DNA of 64,000 bases, from NCBI GenBank assembly GCA_038373885.1, contig JAWZYV010013530.1, forward strand, positions 372,001 through 436,000, written 5' to 3'. This stretch comes from Cheiracanthium punctorium (taxonomy: Eukaryota; Arthropoda; Arachnida; Araneae; Cheiracanthiidae). The notes under the pieces are model-generated. The model saw only the letters and a program-made list of their open reading frames with translations, was not told where the DNA came from and made no database searches. Shown one piece after another: positions 47,895-58,446 of this stretch. Both the position numbers and the translations under genes were made by a program. Each line of letters opens with the position of its first letter. The stretch's first letter is position 1.

Positions 47895-50194
47895 TCTTAA
47901 TATATATATAAAATGCTAATGTTCGTTTGTAAAGACCTCACGGTGAAAGTAAGGGAGTTTGGTCGTGGTGGGTGGAAGTGGGTGGCGAAAATGTGAAAAA
48001 ATATATATCTGTCCTATTCTAACTGATGAGAACTTCTGAATTTCAACTCCAGTAAAATATTAAAATTTAACGTTTATCGTCTGTTGCCATATCAGCAAGA
48101 AAACTGAATCTCAAGCAATTATCGTCTGCGAACCATTTTACCTGAAACAAATTCAAGTTATTTTAACAAGTGAAAAAGAACAAATTATTTGAATATTCTA
48201 GAGTGTTCTGATGCTAGCAATTTCGATGTGTTATGGTATATAAACCGAAATTCAGTGACTTTTCGTCAGTTTGATCGTGTTTGCAGTCGAGTAAAGATTA
48301 ACTGAAATTAAGAGTGAACAGTAATTAAACAAATTCAAGTCATTTTGACAAATGAAAAAGAACAAACTATCTGAATATTCAAGAGAGTTCGCCAGTGACA
48401 CCATAATAGCAATCAAGGGATTACTTTTGTGTAACTTTATTACATTACATATACACAATGCCAAGGCATAAAAAAGTATTTACAAAACCTCGAGTGGATT
48501 TTAAAAGAAGAAAAGTAGCACGTCAACTTGAAACAGAAGAACAAAGAGAGAATATTCGTAAGGGATATTCGTAAAGGAGTAAAAAAAGAATAGAGAAAAT
48601 TTAACCGAAGAAGAAAGAACACATATTAATGAAGAAGTGCGATCCCGAATGAAAACACTTAGAAATCGTCAATCTGCTGATCAACGTGAAGTGGAAAATA
48701 GGAGAAGTAAAGAAAGAATGGCTACTTTACGCAAAAAACGAGCTGCTACAAGTAAAATTGAGAATTTAGAACTTCGGGCATTCCATTATGATTGAAAGAA
48801 ACAATACAGTGAACATCCAAATATTATCATCGGAAAAATGGATACGTTATGCGAGTATTGTCATGCACGGAAATTTAAAGGCGAAACTGCTGGTATGTGC
48901 TGTTCGAGTGGTAAAGTCAATTTACCAGCATTAAATGTACCACTACCACAATTACTCGCAAATATGACTGGAAAACACCAGATTCCAATCATTTTCTGCA
49001 AAATATACGTCGATACAACTGTTGTTTTCAAATGACTTCATTTGGAGCTTCATTAATATGCAAGGAAGAAAATTTCAGGCCGGTTTTTAAGATTCAAGGC
49101 CAAATTTATCATCGAGTAGGTTCACTTCTGCCGATGCCAAATGAAACTCCAAAATTTCTTCAAATATATTTTGTTTGTAACGAAGAACTTGAAACAGACC
49201 AACGTTGCTCTAACATTCAGGGACTACAACGAGATATTATTTAAAAATTACAACGTCTACTTCATAATCATAATCAACTAATCAATGTGTTTAAGACTTC
49301 TCTAGACCAAATGGCTGCAGATAATTATAAGATCGTTATTCGAGCAGATAAAAGACCAGCCGGTCAACACGAAAGAAGGTTCAATGCACCTCAAACGAAC
49401 GAAGTTGCCGTAGTAATTATTGATAACGAATGTAGTCATCGTGATATTATTATTCAATGCCGAAGTAAAAAATTGCAACGTATTGCTGAAATACATCGTA
49501 GTTATGATACACTACAGTATCCGCTAATTTTTTGGCAAGATGAGGATGGTTATCACTTCAATATTCAACAAATCGATCCAGCTACAGGTGTCGAAACTAA
49601 CAAAAAGTATCAGCTACGCAATTTTATGCTTATCGAATTATGACTAGAAATGATGAATATAACCATATTTTAAACTACTCGGCAGTTATTTCAGCAGTTT
49701 ATTGTAGAGATGTATGCTAAAATTGAGACGGAAAGATTAGAATTTATTCGACATAATCAACAAAAGTTGCGTTCGGATGAATACATCAATTTGAGAGATG
49801 CAATGATAAATGATGCAAACGTCGATAACATAAGAAAATTGGTCATCTTGCCATCAACATTTACTACTGGATGTCCACGTCACATGCATCAATATGCTCA
49901 GGATGCGATAACTTTTTTAAAATTTCCAATGGCAAGATAGGAAGACAAATACAGCAAAGGAATGGTAAAAAAGAAAGAAAACACACGAACAAAAAACTCA
50001 GCTGCATCAAATAGTCTATGTATCCAAATGGATCCTAGCCTCCCAGTAGCGGTCTGCAAGTGAGGACTTAGATAAGGCTAGATAGAAGTTACAAATCTAA
50101 ATTATCTACGTTAAAAAATGGATCCTTAAATATTTTTTATACTTTTAAACATGCGGTGTATTTTAACCCGAGCAACGCCGGGTTTCGCTGCTAG
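47895..50194 (+). mobile_element. Helitron, 2.3 kb, with part of a Rep/helicase gene
   Basis: It starts with TCTTAATATATATA preceded by A and ends with a stem ACCCG-AGCAACGC-CGGGT, then TTCGCTG and CTAG (50191-50194) followed by T. These are the Helitron start, 3' hairpin and end. The internal gene (48458-49940) codes only for the N-terminal part of the Helitron protein, so this is a truncated copy of an autonomous element. It lies inside an older element, within the last myosin intron. Confidence 0.92.
48458..49940 (+). pseudogene. Helitron Rep/helicase, N-terminal part, decayed
   Basis: The reading starts at ATG 48458 with a basic segment (MPRHKKVFTKPRVDFKRRKV), then a charged region, then the Helitron N-terminal zinc-finger-like part: CEYCHARKFKGETAGMCC followed by GKVNLPAL. 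Next come GQIYHRVGSLLP and the Helitron-like N domain ending in AQDAITFL after CPRHMHQY. In complete proteins this point leads straight into the PDLFxTFTCNP stretch and the HUH nuclease motif. Here the frame ends within a few residues (KFPMAR, stop), so nuclease and helicase domains are absent. Other breaks are stops at about 48554 (next to a 13-base tandem duplication ATATTCGTAAGGG), 48568-48580, 48793 and 49241, and frameshifts around 49000-49030 and 49640. Confidence 0.88.
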
Positions 50195-50640
50195 TTCAAT
50201 ATAAAATGAAAAACTATAGGCTAACCACTAATAAAAGTATTATGTTTTCATCTTAAGCTATAACAGTTTAATAACGTTTGTTTTCAATTGAAATTTTATT
50301 TTTATGTCTCACTAATGTTTATTAATGGTTATAAATATATATAAAACATATATGCTGAAATTAGAATTTTGAATTATATCATTTGAGTGTTTGTGAAGTG
50401 TTATTAAGTGTTTCATTGTGCCCCGTTATATGCGACAATGAAGCTTGTCTTGCAGACATTTATTTTTGTAATTTTTTAAATATGAAAATGCTATTTACAA
50501 ACTCATAAAAATTCATTTACATGAGGAAAAGAATAGGTTAAAAGTGAACATTAATTTTATTTTTGCACATGCAAATTTGCAACCAGGAAAAAAAATAATA
50601 GTAAATTTTGTTTCATTGTACCTGAACTTTCCCTATCTGA

Positions 50641-51033
50641 AATATTTGTAAACTGAAGTCCACTGTAATGAGGTGTCATGCAATTAATAATTTTTATAAA
50701 GCAAAATAAAGATGAAAGCACTTTTAAATAAAAGCAAATATGTTAAATGTAATAAAATAATAAGTTAAATTGCACAAATGTGTCCTTACAGTGCAATAAA
50801 TGTTGAGTATTCAATTTTAGATCCCATATAAAAAATTAACAAAACTTTTATATAGTCTAGCTTTGTTATTCCGTTTAATACAATAAACACACACAAGACT
50901 AAAACATTGTTAATACTTACGAGCATGAATGAATCATGCATAAAAATAACACACAGTTAGCATTTTAATACTTATTAGATCTAATGTCAGGAAAATGCAG
51001 GAAAAGGCTCAGCATGCCTATATGAAACTTTAC
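50641..51033. other. myosin intron, nothing recognised
   Basis: AT-rich DNA between the inverted-repeat element and the myosin exon; no signals apart from the splice donor GTAAAG next to the exon. Confidence 0.5.
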
Positions 51034-51198
51034 CTACTGCTAAATGCAGATAACTCATGTGTAAAAGATGATGTTCTAGACCTAAAGCCCTCAGATGCAA
51101 GGCTATAATTACTGGCCGCACTGTCACATCTTTGAGTGGGTGTAATACTCTGGTTTCTTAACACTGACAACTCAAAACTATCATCACTGTCAGATCCA
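51034..51198 (-). CDS. Myo18A: class-18 myosin, serine-rich C-terminal exon
   Basis: The exon has a clean acceptor (TTCTTTTTCAG) and donor (AG/GTAAAG). It starts with one base that completes a Ser codon begun in the exon at 59867-60003, runs 54 codons (GSDSDDSFELSVLRNQ.. to ..HELSAFSS), and leaves AG for the next exon. The product is rich in Ser, Asp and Arg, has no coiled-coil pattern, and resembles the phosphorylatable non-helical tail tip of Myo18A, where SDSD-type acidic clusters also occur. Candidate phosphosites include the SDSDDS acidic cluster (CK2-like) and RSRTSS. It could be an alternatively spliced exon, but its phase (2,2) makes it fit the chain precisely. Confidence 0.75.
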
Positions 51199-52299
51199 CT
51201 GAAAAAGAAAATTCTAATATAAATATAAGCGCAAACAGTCAATTTTGGGAATTTATTTCACTAGATTGATTTCATGCAAGTTTCAAAAGAAAAAATATCC
51301 CATATTAATATTAAATGACATAAAAACATTTCATTTTTATTTTATTCTGCACTAGCTGCCTCTGGTGACCAGTTGGTTTGCCATCTTAATATATCTTGTT
51401 TGCAGAGAATCGTGTTTCTTACTGGCTTCCTTGGCACTGAAATCTCTCAGATTCTGAATGGAATTTAAAAGTAAGATGGTTACAAACAGGGGCAGCCCTA
51501 GGGTAAGTGGCACCCCCTGCTAACGTCAAAAACAGTGTTCATCCTAGGTGTTTTTCAAAGGGAGCTGCACCCTGCCCGCCCTTTAAAGCAAAAATCGCCA
51601 CCCTTTTGCCACCCAAAAACGGCGCTCTGTCTGCCGCTCTTCTTGCCCAAATTTCATTCATAGTATCATCCTGTCCCCTCTGTTTACATTTATTGCGTTG
51701 CAGAATCCCATTCCTTTTTGTTGGCATTATGTTAGACCCAGGAAGGGTCTAATAGTAAGTGGGAAGTTAACCCACGTATTGGCAAATCGCCGAAGAACAA
51801 ATTCACTAAATTTAATTATGCTTTAATATGCAGAGTTAAAAATATGCAGCGTTAGCGATTGCTGTAAGTTTTAAAAACCTGACAGAATAAATTTTATATA
51901 GGATTTCTGGAAACATTAAATTGTGAACTAACTCAATAAACAGTCATTAAGTAAAACGTAACAAATTAGTTTATTAACAATAACAATATAAAAGTTACAT
52001 TAAAATATGACTAGATAATTTAATATGGCTGACAAGTAAAAGGATATTCTTGTTAAAACAGAACTTCATATTTAAAAGCAGTAATCTTAATATATAAACC
52101 TAACAGTAGTCATAACATATAAACTTAGCATGTAAACTTAGTATGGCCATAGCGTTAACGCTTTAAAGAAAGAAATTATTTCGAAGGAACTCTAAATGCA
52201 TTTGTTTACCACTGAATACCGCTGGATACCGGAGAGGCGTGCTCTGAATCACAATAGAATCAAATTCTTGCAAAGTTATTTCATTGCACTTGGAAAAGA
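51199..52299. other. myosin intron, GC-richer patch and AT-rich DNA
   Basis: Around 51490-51750 lies a GC-richer segment (GCACCCCCTGC, GCACCCTGCCCGCCC, GCCGCTCTTC) that recalls the interior of hAT-type repeats, but its ends cannot be placed. Open frames on both strands there mirror each other and are not convincing. Confidence 0.4.
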
Positions 52300-52390
52300 A
52301 GATCACCGGGCTTTCATAATACACTGCCGAAGAAACATCATGGAAAAGATGATCACCGGGCTTTCATAATACACTGCTGAAGAAACTCCA
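52290..52390 (+). repeat. 50-bp tandem duplication
   Basis: GATCACCGGGCTTTCATAAT begins at 52301 and again at 52351, with the surrounding GGAAAAGA.. and ACACTGC.GAAGAAAC also duplicated. Two units with few differences. Confidence 0.92.
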
Positions 52391-52439
52391 TCACACAATA
52401 TCTATTACACCCTAACTTGGACAGGAGTTGAGAAGAATC

Positions 52440-52743
52440 ACTTACTGAAATCAAAACGAAACTCGAAACTGCCGCCGGCTTGCCGAGACGGCCCTTTTGA
52501 ACAACACTCGGGCAGGAAACCGGAAACGCCCACGGAGGCGCACGCAACCCTATTACGATTCAAGCATTCGATTAGGCAACTGATGCGTGATCGGCAGACA
52601 GCAATTCAGATCGGCAGCACGGGACGTCGAATGACGTCATGACGTTCGTACGGAAGGCAATTGACGCCTCATCAGTAGTATGATCAACAAGATGGCGGCC
52701 GCCGCGGCGATGTGCCGATAAACAGGAAAGCACCGATGTAAGT
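52440..52743 (+). promoter_or_regulatory. candidate plus-strand promoter and first exon inside the myosin intron
   Basis: About 300 bases are rich in CpG, unlike the flanks. A palindromic CRE (ATGACGTCAT, 52631-52640) lies about 50 bases before AAGATGGCGGCC (52689-52700), the YY1-type motif often found just downstream of transcription starts. The block ends at 52737 in an ideal splice donor, GTAAGT (52738-52743). This suggests an untranslated first exon of a plus-strand transcript running against the myosin gene. No downstream exon was identified, so it could be a non-coding RNA, a gene continuing to the right, or a remnant. Confidence 0.4.
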
Positions 52744-53064
52744 AAAACCTTTTAGGATTAATTCATACTATGCAGTTTAAAGATGGTGGGAAGAATAAAG
52801 CCAGTGCTAAAGCTAAACTGGAAACTTATTAAAGTTGAGAGTTGAAAGGTAGCACTGGGCCAACACATTAGTCAGCACCTTCACAGATTCTATAGTGTTG
52901 GCTCTTGATTGATTTGGCAGGGCGCAGCACCCGGCGGCCCTTTTATCATCTTTTTAGCTCCCGGCAGCCCCATTCTCTTCTTTCTGCGCCTCCTGCTCTT
53001 ACATTATTATTATAATTAGCCAACAATCACCACTTTTTTATTTCCTACATCTTCATACTATTTG

Positions 53065-53215
53065 CGGCCCATCACGAAAATACATTAATTAAAACGGCCC
53101 CTTCACAAAAATACGATTGAGTACAATAACCCATCATAAAAATAGGTTCGATTGAAAATGGATCTTTCACAAAAACAGTCTATGAAATCGGATCTTTCCC
53201 ACAAATGTAATTTAT
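53065..53215. repeat. minisatellite of the 44875 family, opposite orientation
   Basis: Read on the minus strand, TTTTTGTGAAGGGGCCGTTTT appears at about 53092-53112 with related units TTTTCGTGATGGGCCG, TTTTGTGAAAGATCC and TTTGTGGGAAAGATCC on both sides. It lies in the 8.7-kb myosin intron. Confidence 0.75.
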
Positions 53216-53239
53216 TAAAATGCCTTTTTCAAATATTCT

Positions 53240-54330
53240 ATTATTTGAGATCGAAATACTGTTACTGCCTTTTCCATTGTCTTTGTTTTTATTGCACGAG
53301 CTGAGTAACCTGAAAAGTGGCCTCTCTGGTATGTTTTGTTTTTGCTGACTCAAGTGAGAAGCCCAATCTGGAGAACAGAACTACGTGGGCATTTTACTTA
53401 GGAGTTAGGGGAAGAAAATACGGTTGGGAAATGCAAAATTTTTGATTCCATCAGTCAATCCTCAAATATCGGTAGCTACGTTTGATCAATATGTAGTTGC
53501 GAATTATCAAACAATCATTATTCCAGAGTTCGTCGCAAGCTGTATATAGTTATTGCTCTTCTCGGTGTTTTTAATAGTTGTGCACGCTAGCAAGTTTTCT
53601 TTTATTTTACCCCTAAACGATTTGCTCTTTTTAGTCGGCTTTCTTAGTACATATTATTCTTAATGTATAACAGTTATTTAATAAAAAATATATAATTACA
53701 GATGGTACAGAAAGTATGCCTTAGCAAAAAGACGTTTTGTGATTTGAAAATTTTGCGGGATTTGCTTGTTTGTTGTGGCAAGTCTAGATAAGGGCTATCC
53801 AGTGGTGGATTATTAAAAGTTGGGGGGTCGCCCCCTCTGCCCCCCCTTTAATGCGCCCTTGGGGCTATCTCCTAAGGGGGTGCCTTGGGTGTATGACTTT
53901 TTAAGGAGTTCTAACGTGTATTGACGTTACATCAGGATGAAACTGACCAAAACTCCAGACCGTCAGAAGTTCCCACGCGGCTGGGGCCCGAATGTGGGAA
54001 CTTCAACACTTTAGCCGTCTACCATGTTCAGTGGCGTTATCCACTCAAATCGAGTGAATTGCATTATGCAAATACAGCAATTGAAACACATTTTGCTTTT
54101 GCCAAATTAAGAGCGTAATAATGATCTTTTGCTTTAGCAGTGTAGCACTTGGGTTATTGGTGAAGAATTAATTATATTATAAATTAAACTATTCCAACAA
54201 ACAAATTAGAAGTCATTGACTGAAATTAAATAGTTACTTGAGTTTATCTGTAAAATAAATTTTGTAGATTTTTGGCAGAGTTGAAACTCATTTAACTTGA
54301 GTTGCACAGTAGAAGTCTTTGGTTTGAACA
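53240..54330. other. myosin intron with a hairpin at 53966-54004
   Basis: GAAGTTCCCAC (53966-53976) and GTGGGAACTTC (53994-54004) form a perfect 11-bp stem with a 17-base GC-rich loop. A GC-rich patch (GGGGGGTCGCCCCCTC..) with a hAT-like start (CAGTGGTGGATTATTAA) lies at about 53800; its other end was not found. Confidence 0.6.
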
Positions 54331-54332
54331 TG

Positions 54333-54979
54333 TGTTTAAGTAAGAAAGACAAAGTAGGTACCTTTTCTGTAGTTTATTGAAACAAGATGACTATGGTAGG
54401 CTTACACGGTGCACATGAAGACACAATACATTAAACAGCATTCACTTAGTAGCACAAAAAACAAGCTTTCTAGAAGACAAGTCGCCAGCGGCGATCTATT
54501 CAGATTCATAAACACATCACACTGAATCATCTGGATACCCCAGCACGGATCCCATATCCGGTTCTATTTGAATCACATCGGTCGAACCATACGGTTCATA
54601 GCAACATCTTTGATTACACACACATCACAGCGGACCGAGAACTCCGAAAAGTTAACTTGCGATGCCCTTTTTATATCTGCCAGTTAGTGCGGGACTACGA
54701 TAGATATTTGCATAGGAAAAAAAAAAAAAAAAAGAGTTCTTATTTTATGCAAATTAGAAACAGCGCCATCTATCGGCGAGAAATGTAAACTTTTTATTAC
54801 GGCGTTATAGATATGACGATGTTTACACCGCCATTTTCAAATGTTAGCGAACTTACGTTTTCACTTAGAAAACTTTTAAAGGAGTTTACAAAAGTTTTGT
54901 TTTTCACTTTAGCAAATTTAGAGATAAAATGTCATGGAAATAAAAGGTAAGTAAAGAAATAGCGTTTTTTTTCCTAACA
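54333..54979 (+). mobile_element. LTR-like block followed by a primer-binding-site-like sequence
   Basis: It starts TGTTTAAG and ends CCTAACA, giving the TGTT..AACA ends usual for LTRs. In plus orientation it has a TATA-like box (TTTTTATATCT, 54668-54678), an AATAAA signal (54939-54944) some 270 bases later, and directly after its end ATTGGCACCCGGTG, which looks like the spacer and TGG-starting primer-binding site of Gypsy- or BEL-type retrotransposons. No second LTR and no gag/pol follow; the next 130 bases lead into another element. It would be a 5' LTR left after truncation, or a solo remnant. Confidence 0.5.
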
Positions 54980-55108
54980 ATTGGCACCCGGTGTGGTTGT
55001 TGGCCCAGAATTTTCAAATGCTAAGTGTTCAACTTAACTCTAACTTAGTTTCAACTTTATTCAACTTAATTCTATAGTAATTACCATTCAAATACCTGTG
55101 CAGTAATA

Positions 55109-56549
55109 CCCAGACAGCACAGCAAACTTGCATCAACTTGCAGCAAACTTGATTTATCAAGTCAATAAGCTTGAATAAAGTTTGAAAATTCCAATCGTGT
55201 AAGCTTGATGCAAGCTTGAATCAAGTGTTCTAGTTTACACTTGCCCAGCTTGCATTAAGCTTGACATTTCAAGCTTAAAAAATTTTCCCAAAAAAATTTT
55301 TTTTAAATACACGGGGTGCCCGCTGGCTAACGCGCCCCACATAATTTATTTTTCCACGCATTTTCCCCCTCTACGCTGAAATATCAATTTAATTTAATCT
55401 GTTTCCATCGAGTGTTCGTCGCTGGGATAGAACCCGGGCCCTTTGGCTTCGCAGTTGAGCACGCTATCCATTCCGCCACCGTAGCCTTGTGCAGCTATGA
55501 CTAAAGTTTGAAGTGACTTACCACACTGTTTTCTCACCAAATTGATAAGTGGGCGATGCGTTATTTGTTTCTTTTATTTTTCCATGGGATGCATCAGAAT
55601 TAAAATAATGCATCAAAATAAATTAAATTAAAATAAAAAAACACGTTTTAAAACTTTCAGTACCGCAACACCCATGAAGCAATACTGCTGGCCAAAATCG
55701 AGACAAACGACTGATTTTGAAATCAATTTTGTAGTATAATTGTATTTTATTTTGAAGAATTTCCATATTTGGAAATATAGAATGGGTTTACTTAACACAA
55801 ATTTTGTGTTAAGTATTCTGAAATGAAAGAAAAAGATAGTTAAATATTACTTCGAAATGCTATATCACAGTTGCTAACATGTATGGAATACAAACACTTT
55901 AGTCATTTTTGTAAATATTTCTTAAAATAACAAATAATTGAAAAATTTTGCTATTTTTTAACGCTAAAAATTCTCTTTACAAATGTGGTTATTTTCCTAC
56001 ATATTGGTATGCTATATTGATATAGAGCATTTCGAAGAATTAAAAATAAGTTAAAATTAATTTATACAAATGTAAATGTGAATTATTTTCATTGTTCATA
56101 CTTTATAATTAAAAAAAATTATTTAACTTCTGAATTTTTTTTTTTATCCTTTGTAATTTTATTTTAAAATTACAAAAGTGTAAGATGTAAGATTTTTGGG
56201 CCCTAAAATCTGTAGGATCTGGGCAGTTGCCCCGTTTGCCTTGCCGGTAATATGGCACTGGTAATATAAAATAAAACACATCTTTTACGAACTTTCAGCA
56301 AATATTAGGACGCTAGACAATTAATGTCCATTCTCTTTTACAGATGGCGCCATCAATGCTCCTTTAAAAAGGAAAAATCACACGAGTATCAATTTTCAAG
56401 CTTAAATCAAGCTGTATTTAAACTTGACAATTCAACTTGAGTCCTGCAAGCTTGCTGCCAGCTTAGAATGAGTTGAACTGTCAAGCTTGCATTAATGCGT
56501 CAAATTCAAAGAAATGTCAAACTTGATTTAAGCTTATGTGCTGTCTGGG
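55109..56549. mobile_element. 1.44-kb DNA element with CAAGCTTGA-rich ends
   Basis: TA-CCCAGACAGCACA on the left and TGTGCTGTCTGGG-TA on the right are perfect 13-bp inverted ends with TA outside both. Within about 170 bases of each end the words CAAGCTTG, AAACTTGA and TCAAGCTT occur more than ten times in both orientations, like arrays of transposase binding sites. The centre carries a tRNA-like module, a 25-base palindrome (55790-55814) and an inverted pair TTCGAAATGCTATATCA/TGATATAGAGCATTTCGAA (55853, 56018). No coding sequence. The superfamily is not clear to me. Confidence 0.8.
55417..55496 (-). other. tRNA-like module (pol III boxes) inside the 1.44-kb element
   Basis: On the minus strand GGCTACGG starts a segment with an A-box-like TGGCGGAATGGATAGCG and a B-box-like GGGTTCTATCCCAG at the normal spacing. 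The acceptor and anticodon stems do not pair well, so it is not a working tRNA gene. It may come from a tRNA-derived SINE trapped in the element, or be an ancient tRNA capture. Confidence 0.55.
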
Positions 56550-56649
56550 TAACTTAATTCTTTTCCACCTTCCTTAGATCCAAACAACTTTTACATGCTT
56601 TAAAATCGCAAATACTGCTTTACTTAAACTTAGCACCTAGGCACTTTGA

Positions 56650-56890
56650 TGTAAACAATTATTCCTCCAGCAGACTCTGACATCGGTGAATCCGCCATGT
56701 TGTTGCATCATGATTGGAGTCGGCAGGCACATGTATGCTGGAGTGACGTCATACAGCAATCTGATTGGCTACTGCTTATTGCCGCTTCACCACTCTACAG
56801 GAGTGGGCATTTCCTTGTATCAGTCCGCAGCAGAATTGTTTAAAAGTAGCGATCTTACATGCCAGTTTCAGTTTCGAGTTTTGTTTTAAG
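56650..56890 (+). promoter_or_regulatory. candidate promoter with CRE, CCAAT box, TATA-like box and initiator
   Basis: In order on the plus strand: a GCCATGTTG patch, TGACGTCA near 56743-56750, CTGATTGGCT (inverted CCAAT box) near 56759, TTTAAAAG near 56837, and a pyrimidine-rich TTTCAGTTTCGAG about 30 bases after it, the right place for an initiator. The region is GC-richer than its surroundings. Together with the LTR-like block 2 kb to its left it could be retrotransposon-derived. The open frame across it (67 codons) is not convincing. Confidence 0.35.
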
Positions 56891-58420
56891 TCTATCACTA
56901 TACAGGTGTAATATAATGAGCCAAGAAGGTTACCTCTGCCCAGAAAGGGCATTACTTCTATTTTTAGCGGTTTATGATGTTTAGGGAAAGTTTTTTTAGC
57001 AATACTTCAATGAAGTTTAACGTTCTTAAAGTATTTCAAGCATATATAAAGTAATCAATTACAAGGATGTGGACTTGGAACAATTGCATATTTAATCAAG
57101 ATAAATATTCCCCGGCAAATAATCAAAGTGTCAACCTCCTGTTCAACTAATTGTGCAGATTGTGCTGCTGCCATGTTCTCCCTTTGTTTTTGAATGAAAA
57201 TTAGTAAGATAAATGATCTCTTTAATTACATCAATTAATAGTCAATTTACTAATAATTAAATTACCTAGTCATTTTTATAACTGTTTTTTTTTTGTGTTA
57301 ATTGTTAAATAAAATTGATGTTTGTTATAAATTTAAAAGTCTGGTTATTTGAAGTCCTTTAAAGCAATATTTTCAGCATTACAAATTTGAAACTTATAGG
57401 TATCTGGGAAAGAACGGCAAACGCTACCACTGCAAGATATTATGACTCTGCTAAATAAAATTAGGGTGATAGAAATTATTTTCACTTAAACCCTATTGGG
57501 TATTTCAGAACGCTTTTCAGTTCAGCAGCGGTCCTTCAGTTTGCCGCCCCGGTCTTTCTAAGTTTCAACATTCTGCCCCCATTTCTGTCCTTTAGTTTTC
57601 CGCCATATTATTTCTGAGTGTCCTGCCGGCCAACCCCCCCTTTTTCCCCCTCCTTTCTTTGCCGCCCCCTCTTATTAAGCCACAGTTTTAATTATATAAA
57701 AGTGAAGTAACTGCAAAATTTAGTAAATCAGACTATTGACAAAATTTGGTATTCTAAATATTCATATTATATATCTTCTGATCTTTTTAAAATTCTCAAA
57801 TTTTTAATGAATGAAGAAAAAAAAATTAAAAGCAAAAGAAAGCTAGTTCTGGGAAAGGATGTCTTCAGTAAACAAATTGTGTCATAAGTTAATAGCTAGG
57901 TTATTCATAAAACAAACTGTCATTAATTTAAGCTTATTTTCAGTTTTTGAAAACTAAGTCCCTCTGCCTTCTCCTACTGCCTAACAAATCATGTCTAGCT
58001 AAAAATTTCTGAAACCTTCTTAATAAATGTACTATTCTTATAAATAATAAACATGCAAGTCTTGTAACTTTGATTTAAAAAAAAATTAAGCAGACAATTC
58101 AAAATTACTTATATTAAAACTTCTTTTTTTTTTTAATCAAAAACTTCTAGCTATGTACAGATTTAATTCACATAGTTATGTCATGTTTACAGCAAAATAT
58201 TATCAACATATCATTTTTCCTATTTCACTTACACTTACTTCTACAGGATATTTTCTCCAAAACAAGAGGAGGGGGGGGGACCAAGACAAATTAGAAAAAA
58301 TCTAACTATGCATTGTAAGTCAGAACACATATTACAACTCTACATGTTAAAGTTTCCGGGATCAGATAGTTCCAAACCAGTTTCTATATTTGTTATCTAC
58401 CTGTACAGCATTATTAGGGT
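56891..58420. other. myosin intron, no gene recognised
   Basis: A GC-rich, GCCGCCCC-containing patch at 57530-57680 may be hAT-derived interior sequence; its ends are not visible. A (T)n tract and G9 near 58268 are the only other features. Confidence 0.4.
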
Positions 58421-58446
58421 GTGTGTGTGTGTATATATATATATTC
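58421..58446. repeat. (GT)n-(AT)n microsatellite
   Basis: Seven GT units followed by about six AT units. Confidence 0.85.

Larger units (their letters stand above)
47069..50640. mobile_element. older inverted-repeat element, split by a Helitron
   Basis: The left end CAGTTAGGGGAAGTTGAGG and the right end, read inwards, CAGATAGGGAAAGTTCAGG both continue with GTACAATGAAACA, giving about 32 bases with few mismatches. Removing the Helitron at 47895-50194 leaves about 1.27 kb. I could not find a convincing target duplication in the AT-rich flanks. No coding sequence is left outside the Helitron. The terminus is hAT-like. Confidence 0.65.

Noticed and set aside
51340..51480. CTAGCTGCCTCTGG as a reversed Helitron end
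   Set aside because: The hairpin is weak and no TC start with matching interior could be found.
54333..54979. LTR block read in the minus orientation (AATAAA in CAATAAAC near 54380)
   Set aside because: The primer-site-like ATTGGCACCCGGTG and the TATA-to-AATAAA order fit the plus orientation better.
55417..55496. Functional tRNA gene on the minus strand
   Set aside because: A and B boxes are present, but the acceptor and anticodon stems do not pair; kept only as a tRNA-like module.
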